Source: Metarhizium brunneum | Lineage: Eukaryota; Ascomycota; Sordariomycetes; Hypocreales; Clavicipitaceae | NCBI RefSeq assembly: GCF_013426205.1 | Contig: NC_089425.1 | Location: 2,480,001-2,544,000 of the forward strand | Direction: 5' to 3' | Length of the DNA: 64,000 bases | In this document: positions 57,903-64,000 of the stretch, in pieces | Numbering within the stretch: position 1 is the stretch's first letter | Layout of the letters: every line of letters begins with the position of its first letter | Made by a program: the position numbers and the translations under genes | Notes under the pieces: model-generated | What the model saw: only the letters and a program-made list of their open reading frames with translations | The model's database searches: none | What the model was told of the DNA's origin: nothing

Positions 57903-59551
57903 TTATACCTTGCTGTCAGGCGTGGTCGTCAACCTGGCGAGTCCCTCCTGGGCCTGCCTGACACCGTCGGCAAACTCCATCTCCTGACTCGTCTCTATAC
58001 ACTGCCTATACTTCTGTCGCGCGAGCTCCCTCTGCCCGAGCATAGCAGCCACGTCACCCCAGTTGCACAGAGCTACGGCACATGCCTCGTCGCACTCGGC
58101 CGTCCTGTCGTCGCCCTTGACATCCCTCCCGTGGACGTAGGCATTCTGGGCCCAGTTCAGCCCCGCCTCGAGGCACTCCTTGCGCGTCTGCGGGAGGGCG
58201 GCTTGGTCGGAGATTTGCTGCATGGCCACGGAGACTTCTGCCGCGTTGGGAGAGAAGATGGGCTGCTGGGCGAAGCATGCGGCTAGGTTGTTCATGATGA
58301 TGGCCCTGTGACACGGGCTCTCGCAGAGTTTGAGGGCCTGGAAGAACAAGGGGACGGCGAGCTGGAATTGAGACCGGCGCTCGTAGTCTCGGCCCAGGGA
58401 TTCCATCATGCCGCCGAGTTCCGGGGGCGAGAGCCAGTCTTGCTCGCCGGGCTTGATGCCGTCGACTTTTCGGCGGCTGAACTCCTTGAGGGATGTCTCT
58501 ACAGCCCATACTAGGTGGTCGTGTGACTTGTCGGGTTGGAGTACGTGTTCGTCGGCGTACATCTCGCCTAGCTTGACTGCCGTGCCGATGGCTTTGGCCA
58601 GCAGTCGCTGTCTCTTCCGCCAGAGTGTTTCGACCTCGGGCTCGGGCTCGGCCTCACCGTCCTTCTTCGTCTCGGACGCCTTGGCGATGCTGTCTTTGGG
58701 AGGGACGATGGTGACCGTTTCACTGCCGGCAGGCTGGCTTCCTGTAGCTTCATCCACGTATCTGCCGGCTTCATTCACTTTGCCGTCCGCGACAGATTGC
58801 TCCATCACACCAACCCACCTCTTGCAATCCTGCAACACAGACTCCAGCACATCAATAGATCCCTTGTAGTTATTAATCTTTTGCAGCCAGAACGACACCT
58901 GGATGCGAATGCCGAGCACTTCGTCTGAGAAGGGGTCTAGCCCAACCTCTTTCACTTGCTCCATGGCCTTTTTGTAATATTTCAACGCCATCTCCGGATC
59001 CGGCTTGTAGTTGGTGTAGTAGATAGCCCGTCGCAAGGTGTTTGCCACGGGTTCTGGGTACCGGCTGAATTTGGAGTTGTAGAAACTGAGAATGTAGGAG
59101 CGGATGGCGATGACGGATATGGCAAGAGTGAATGCGAGCCTAGAAAGAGGAATCAGCACATGGCACAGCTTCGTGAATGGCAATTGGAGGAGAGAAGGAT
59201 GTACAGAATGATATTCATGCTCGTCACAACCGGTGAATCCTTGTACGCGGTTCGAATTCCACGAGGGCTCAATGCGACAGCCAAATTGCGCAGACTGGCT
59301 CCCAGCGAACGCCCGACAAATTGCCGGAAAGACATTTGCGGCCTATCTCGCTTCTCTTGCTTGGGCGGCTCATCTTTGTTTCCTGGCGCGCTCGACTGAT
59401 ATCTCGCCTGATGCGGCTGCAACTTCACCACGGCTCGCAGGCTCCAGCTCGCGGATCGTGACTTGACTTGCACCGATAATAACTCGGTCGCAGCATGCAC
59501 AAGACACCTCCTTTGCAAGGGCCTGAATGAAGCAATCGCCGTGACAGACAT
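57903..59551 (-). CDS. Mgr3-like mitochondrial TPR protein
   Basis: Model complement(join(57903..59139, 59205..59551)), 527 aa. The first 110 residues begin with a mitochondrial-type presequence (MSVTAIASFRPLQRRCLVHA) and a Gln/Lys/Arg-rich stretch. The 65-bp intron (GTACAT donor, CTAG acceptor) splits a membrane segment that is restored as MNIILLAFTLAISVIAI. The C-terminal two thirds is helical with TPR-like pairs (NPDPEMALKYYKKAMEQ-like KPDPEMALKYYKKAMEQ, FQLAVPLFFQALKLCESPCH, ARQKYRQCIETSQEM). Single TM plus TPRs and total length fit Mgr3, an adaptor that delivers substrates to the mitochondrial i-AAA protease in yeast. That identity is inference from architecture. Confidence 0.78.
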
Positions 59552-59815
59552 TGCTGCAATCTCGGTGCGCACTGCCGCGCGAAAGGGTCGGAGCGCGATG
59601 CTCCAAAAAATTGTTCACACTTGAACGTCACAAAAAGGCAGTGACGCTTTTGCTCTCAGGCAATCGACGCTAGTCCCGACTTGGCCCGTGCGTCATGGTA
59701 TTCTGCGGCCCGAGGTGGGGAGTTTCCGTGACCGAGGCCATGAAGTTGCGTTCCATCCATCATCGGGCTGTTTGCTAAACCACTCAAATTCACGCTATTT
59801 GCAAGACAATTCAAT
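59552..59815. promoter_or_regulatory. Compact bidirectional promoter
   Basis: Only 264 bp separate the Mgr3-like start (minus) and the cytochrome b5-like start (plus), so the two genes must share regulatory DNA. No specific binding site was recognised. Confidence 0.55.
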
Positions 59816-60624
59816 ATGGCTGGCAGATTCGAGCCCAAGGTCCCCGTCCAGTTGAACCCGCCCAAGGATGACCCCATCTCCGTAGAGGAGTTGGCAAAGG
59901 CAACCGGTATGTTTTTCATCTGACCCCTCCATGAAGCGCCGACTCCATGTGAGAGATGTGTTTGTGTGCGCGCGTGTGTGTGTCCGTGCGGCTGCAAAAT
60001 CACAAAAAAACCAAGGAAATGTTTGCTGTTTCGCCGGCGTTGGAATAGCATCGATTCACCATCGAGCCGAGACGACGAGGTGGATTGCCATCTCTTTGCT
60101 TTTGGAGCGGAGGTTCCGGACGATTGCGCACATGAGCATGACACAGACCCAGGCTTGTGATACTGACTAGCGAAATGCAGGAGTGGACGGCGGGAAGTGT
60201 TACGTGGCCATCAAGGTATGTATGAGGTGAAGAAAAGGAGAATTTGCTTGTTTTCAAATTGTTCAAAAACTACTGGGCTTTCGGAGCGCGTCAACTGACC
60301 TATCGTCTGCAGGGCAAGGTTTACGATGTGACTGGCAACAAGGCATACCAGCCTGGGGGGTCATATCACGGTGCGTCTTGTGAAACCACGCAAGAAATTG
60401 GGTTGAGCTCGGAGACTTAAAAACTGACATGTCAAACGATAGTCTTTGCAGGAAAAGACGCGTCAAGGGCCCTTGGCAAGACGTCTACCAAGCCAGAAGA
60501 TGTCAAGGCTGAGTGGCATGACTTGGAGGATAAGGAGAAAGAGACGCTCAACGACTGGATAATATTCTTCTCCAAGCGCTATAATGTCGTTGGTGTCGTT
60601 GAGGGAGCCAAAAATATGGAATAG
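59816..60624 (+). CDS. Cytochrome b5-like heme-binding protein (MAPR/Dap1 family)
   Basis: Model join(59816..59906, 60181..60215, 60313..60370, 60443..60624), 121 aa. The protein is assembled from four small exons with introns of 274, 97 and 72 bp. It reads MAGRFEPKVPVQLNPP, then ISVEELAKATGVDGGKCYVAIKG, then [33 protein letters not shown]. The segment [23 protein letters not shown] is the hallmark of membrane-associated progesterone receptor proteins, which bind heme through Tyr rather than the paired His of true cytochrome b5. Yeast Dap1 stabilises Erg11 and sterol synthesis. Unlike Dap1, no N-terminal membrane anchor is visible, so this is probably the soluble form. The first intron is long for this genome. 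Confidence 0.87.
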
Positions 60625-63413
60625 CGTCATCACGGATCTTCTACTACTACGGAGTACTACAGTAAAGAAAAGAAAAAAAAAGACAGAAAAAGAAACAAGT
60701 TCATTTCATCCATTGGCCCAGATACGAGGATCTGTCGTCATTGTGTTATCAAGACCTCGAAGAACATAAGTGCCGGTGGAAGACAATGCAAACACAAACG
60801 ACCCGAGTCTTTTGGTCTCCAAGTACCGAGTACAACCTATTCGCAGTGAAAACGTCTCCTCCTCATCTTATTGCTGCCAAAGTTGTCCCACATGACATTA
60901 TTTCCGACGTGACGCGGACGTGGCTCGACAGTAGCACGACGGGTTTGTTGTTACACAAGGTTGGACATGGAGTAACCGTTATGAGAAAAGGGGGAAAGAG
61001 AAAACAAAAGCTTGGTCGGGCCCAAGATTCCATGCCCTTGACATAGCTCGGCCACTGATTACTCCATGCTTCAAGTCATGGCACAAAAAATACCGGATCC
61101 TCTTGTCTCTCTCCTCTCTGCCGTGTCCGCGGGACCAAGTTGGAACGCTCCTGATTTTGTGCCAGTCCATCCATCAATTGTGTATGGGGATGTTGGCTCC
61201 GAAATGCCAAGAAATGGCGAGAGTACGGAGTACGTACTCCGTAGTTCAGTGTGCAATGCCACATGAAAGGGCTCCATGTAGCTTTCGGTTGCGAGATCAT
61301 TACGGAGTATAGTACGGAGTATTGCGAGGCGACTTGAATCCTTTGGACCCAACCAACCCAGCCCATAGACCATTACTCCGTAGATAACAAGTGAATAGTT
61401 TGTTCTACAGAGTACGGAGCATCACATTTTCGATTTACATGGCTTCGTATCATTGCTACAGCACTCCATAGAGGCAAGAGTATATGGTATTGTTCGTTTC
61501 AAGCAATTTGCATGTCTCGCGCATCTTTCATTTTTACTACGGCTGAGCATCTCTACTCCGCACTCTGGAGAACTGCCGGGGTTGACAGTGACACCATCAA
61601 ATGCGTGGTCCATCGTTACCAAAGGTGTGGGATACACCAGAAATATTTCGCAGGGTGTTGCGCAGACGAGGCCCCTCGACTTGGCTAGATCAGGCGCAAA
61701 ACAAAGGAATTGCCAACACCGTTAGGATGGGGACGGGATGGGTGTGTGGTCAATTCCACCATTTTGGACCCCTCCTGGTTGCCTCATGGTCGCCTTGATA
61801 AGATGTCGAGGACTATGAAAGCACCACCAAGTTTGACATCGAACCCTTGGTTATTCAGAGATCCAGAGTACTAGTAGTACTTCTACACGGGGGAGGCACC
61901 GGATTTTCCGGCGGGCATGGCTGTTGTTGATTGGATCACTCTTCACCGAAAGCTCAAGGTTGATGAGAGTCCAAGTGGGCGTCAACGATGCAATGGGCGT
62001 GGCCCATGCATGCATTGCCCAAGGCATGTTGCACTGGTGCAGCAATCTTGACGGGGTGGACGACGTGACGGGCAGCCTTGGGAAAGTGAGGCGAACGGCA
62101 GGGCGCACCACCTCCACTTTTCATCTTTCGAGTTGGCCAAGTGACTGCTGGATGTTATCGATGGATGGCTCGTCGAGATGAGGTGCAGACGAATATGCAG
62201 ACAAACATGCAAGCACTACTCCGTATGTACGCAAGCAGACATGTAGACAAGGTGTATACATACACGAGCACGGAGTGCCGTATGGAGTAATACGTAGTAG
62301 GAAAAAGAGAGCAGTCAAAGGATTAGTCAAAGGACAAAGGACAAAGGACAGTCAATGTGCCAGCAAGCCAGAAGGTCGTCGACGGCAGTTAGGCCCATTG
62401 CTCCTTCCCCCAAGACGATTGGATCATCTACGCCTAAGCACCCAATCGCCCAACCGCCCACCGCCCTTCAGGGTTCACTGTTCTTCATGTCCTGTGGCTG
62501 ATTCTTTGCATAGCCATCGCCATTGCCATCATCCCCATTTCCGCTCTCTCACTCTCCGTTTCACAACACTCTTTGCGTCGCACCCTCTGATGCGATTTGT
62601 TTTCTTGGCCAGCTTTGTCATGTGCCGACCTGGCCTCGATCAACGAATAAGCCATCCCGCATCTTCACCCTCGACCCGGCGCCTGCTGTTTGGCGCCACA
62701 CACTGGGTCCTCTTGTTCCATCGTGTCGTGTATCCCCTGGCCGGCTTTCGCATGCCATGCTAATGTCACCGGGGTACGGTTCGATTTGTGGCCGAATTTG
62801 AGTTGTCTTGGGTTGCTACTTTTTCCTGTGCCACCTCCGCATTAGGTTCATCACGCTCCCTCAAGACAGAGCTTGATACTCTACGACTCTACGACCCTAG
62901 TCGTCACTCTCTCCCTTTCGCCAACTTGCATCTCAAATCCATTGCTGGTTGCAATTTCGCCTTTCTGGAAACCGTCTATTTGAACTTTTGAAACCACTAG
63001 ACGATACGGAGTACTCCTGTTTCCCACGGTTGTCTTGGAGCCCTGCCCATCCATCCTTCGGAATCGCCTCAGTGGATCATGAACTCTATACCGACCTCCT
63101 TTGGCACTATAACCTTTCTCTTTGCTGGATGACGCGGTATAACCAAGTTCACCTCGAAATATAGCCAAATATCTGGAGGATTAGCCTTTCGCATATCGAT
63201 CATCTAGTATCTTTATCGATCCTCGCTTGTTACGGCGTCTCAGTCTCACTTCGCAAGCATTCTTGCTCTTTCACCCCCAGGTCGCGATCCTTTTCATCAG
63301 CTTTTCTCTTCAGGAGCGGGATTTCTTCTCACCGCTGCCTGTATTTTTATTGGACCAGGCTTCTCTGCCCAGGCATCGCTCCTCAACGTGCTGGATTGAC
63401 CTAGCTCGGAAAA
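60625..63413. other. 2.8-kb region upstream of the C2H2 regulator
   Basis: Contains many intergenic-motif copies (for example 60648-60657, 61224-61243, 61301-61320, 62270-62292, 63005-63013), a CAAAGGA repeat near 62328-62350 and several short upstream frames. It is probably the promoter and long leader of the C2H2 gene. No independent gene was recognised. Confidence 0.5.
61224..61243. repeat. Perfect 20-bp palindrome of the intergenic motif
   Basis: TACGGAGTACGTACTCCGTA is an exact palindrome formed by two inverted copies of TACGGAGTAC. Further direct copies lie 60-100 bp downstream. Confidence 0.95.
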
Positions 63414-64000
63414 ATGCAACCTGACATTGGAAATCCCCTCGGTAGGGGCCGTCAAACCTACCAGAGGAATAAGAGATGGACTGAAGGAAGACGTCAACAG
63501 TCCAACGTGGACCCATGGGCTCCTGAGCGTCTCATGCCTCTGGGAGGCGACAGTATGAGACAGGAGTTTGTTTTCCAAAAGTTTACAACGGATGTTGCCA
63601 ACGACCCCTTCATCCCGACAGGAGTTATCGCACCATTTTCCTTAGAAAGACATCAGGACCAGAACGTTCTTGAGGCGCAGCTAGCAGCACCACCTCAACA
63701 ACAACAGCCCTTCTATTCCGGCGACATACACCACAATGTGGGCATATATGCGAGCCACGATGACTCTGGTTATGGCGGTAGTCGTGTATCCCACACTGTC
63801 ACAAGCCCTTCTATCGACGCAGGACAGGAAGGCAATTGGTCCCAACTGCAATGCGACATGTGCAATGAATTCAAGGCCAAGAACAAATCAGAACTAAGGT
63901 ACTGTCATTCCAAACAACGCCCCAAAATATTAATGATTGAATGATCGAAGTCCTCTTTGCCTTTCAACAGCACTAACCGAATGGTCTAGAAAGCATCAGA
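63414..64000 (+). CDS. C2H2 zinc-finger regulator, 5' part (runs off the window)
   Basis: Model join(63414..63898, 63990..>64000). The first exon encodes about 162 residues: a Gly/Arg-rich start (MQPDIGNPLGRGRQTYQRNK), a Gln-rich stretch (QLAAPPQQQQPF) and the first Cys pair of a zinc finger (CDMCNEF) near residue 147. The 91-bp intron has a GTACTG donor, a CACTAAC branch site and a CTAG acceptor, and it joins NKSEL-R to KHQ, completing CDMCNEFKAKNKSELRKHQ. The last bases of the window are the first of exon 2. The finger pattern CxMC-x8-SELRKH is typical of fungal C2H2 regulators. The targets and the rest of the protein lie beyond the window. Confidence 0.75.

Noticed and set aside
59240..59275. 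TTCGAATTC resembling a tRNA T-arm
   Set aside because: It lies inside the Mgr3-like coding region, with no A-box or cloverleaf around it. No tRNA was found in the window.

Overview
The window is nuclear DNA of a filamentous ascomycete, most likely a sordariomycete of the order Hypocreales. The genes carry short introns (about 47-200 bp) with GTRNGY donors, CTAAC/CTRAC-like branch sites and YAG acceptors. They are separated by kilobase-scale intergenic DNA, and the recognisable products match fungal families (Mediator Med1, Sts1/Cut8, ORMDL, Dap1-like MAPR, Sur7/PalI, DUF3405). The order-level placement is inference from protein resemblance and from the intergenic TACGGAGTA and TAGGTA motifs. 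Splice models were built by hand from the sequence and are not transcript-verified.

Layout, left to right. 1-17.5 kb: a two-LIM-domain protein (+), a 5.7-kb gene-free stretch, a type II membrane DUF3405 protein (+), an unrecognised nuclear-looking protein (+) and mitochondrial methionyl-tRNA formyltransferase (+). 17.5-36.6 kb: a GPI-anchored GH16 glucanase with expanded repeats (+), MED1 (-), an RRM-like conserved protein (+), a Sur7/PalI four-TM protein (+), a class I O-methyltransferase (-), a repeat-built His/Cys-rich GPI protein (-) and ORMDL (-). 39-48 kb: an Air1/2-type zinc-knuckle protein (+), an F-box protein (+), a DsbA-like oxidoreductase (-), Nop13 (-) and a 245-bp TA-flanked MITE. 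50-64 kb: Sts1/Cut8 (+), Rad52 (+), a bZIP factor (-), a Bcs1-type AAA ATPase (+), an Mgr3-like TPR protein (-), a MAPR/Dap1-like cytochrome b5-fold protein (+) and the 5' part of a C2H2 regulator (+) that runs off the right edge.

The genes do not form an obvious pathway cluster. No biosynthetic cluster, tRNA, rRNA or CRISPR-like array was recognised, and I do not see a convincing new multi-gene system. Loose themes are cell surface (GH16, repeat GPI protein, Sur7/PalI, LIM protein), RNA processing (Air, Nop13), proteasome and genome maintenance (Sts1, Rad52) and mitochondria (FMT1, Mgr3-like, AAA). The features most worth a second look are the 12-unit glycosylation-sequon repeat protein with His/Cys-rich tail, the near-identical 57-bp repeats in the GH16 gene, the two inverted-repeat elements, the intergenic TACGGAGTA motif family, and several splice details (a tandem acceptor in RAD52, a 21-nt exon in the DsbA-like gene, a hidden last intron in ORMDL).
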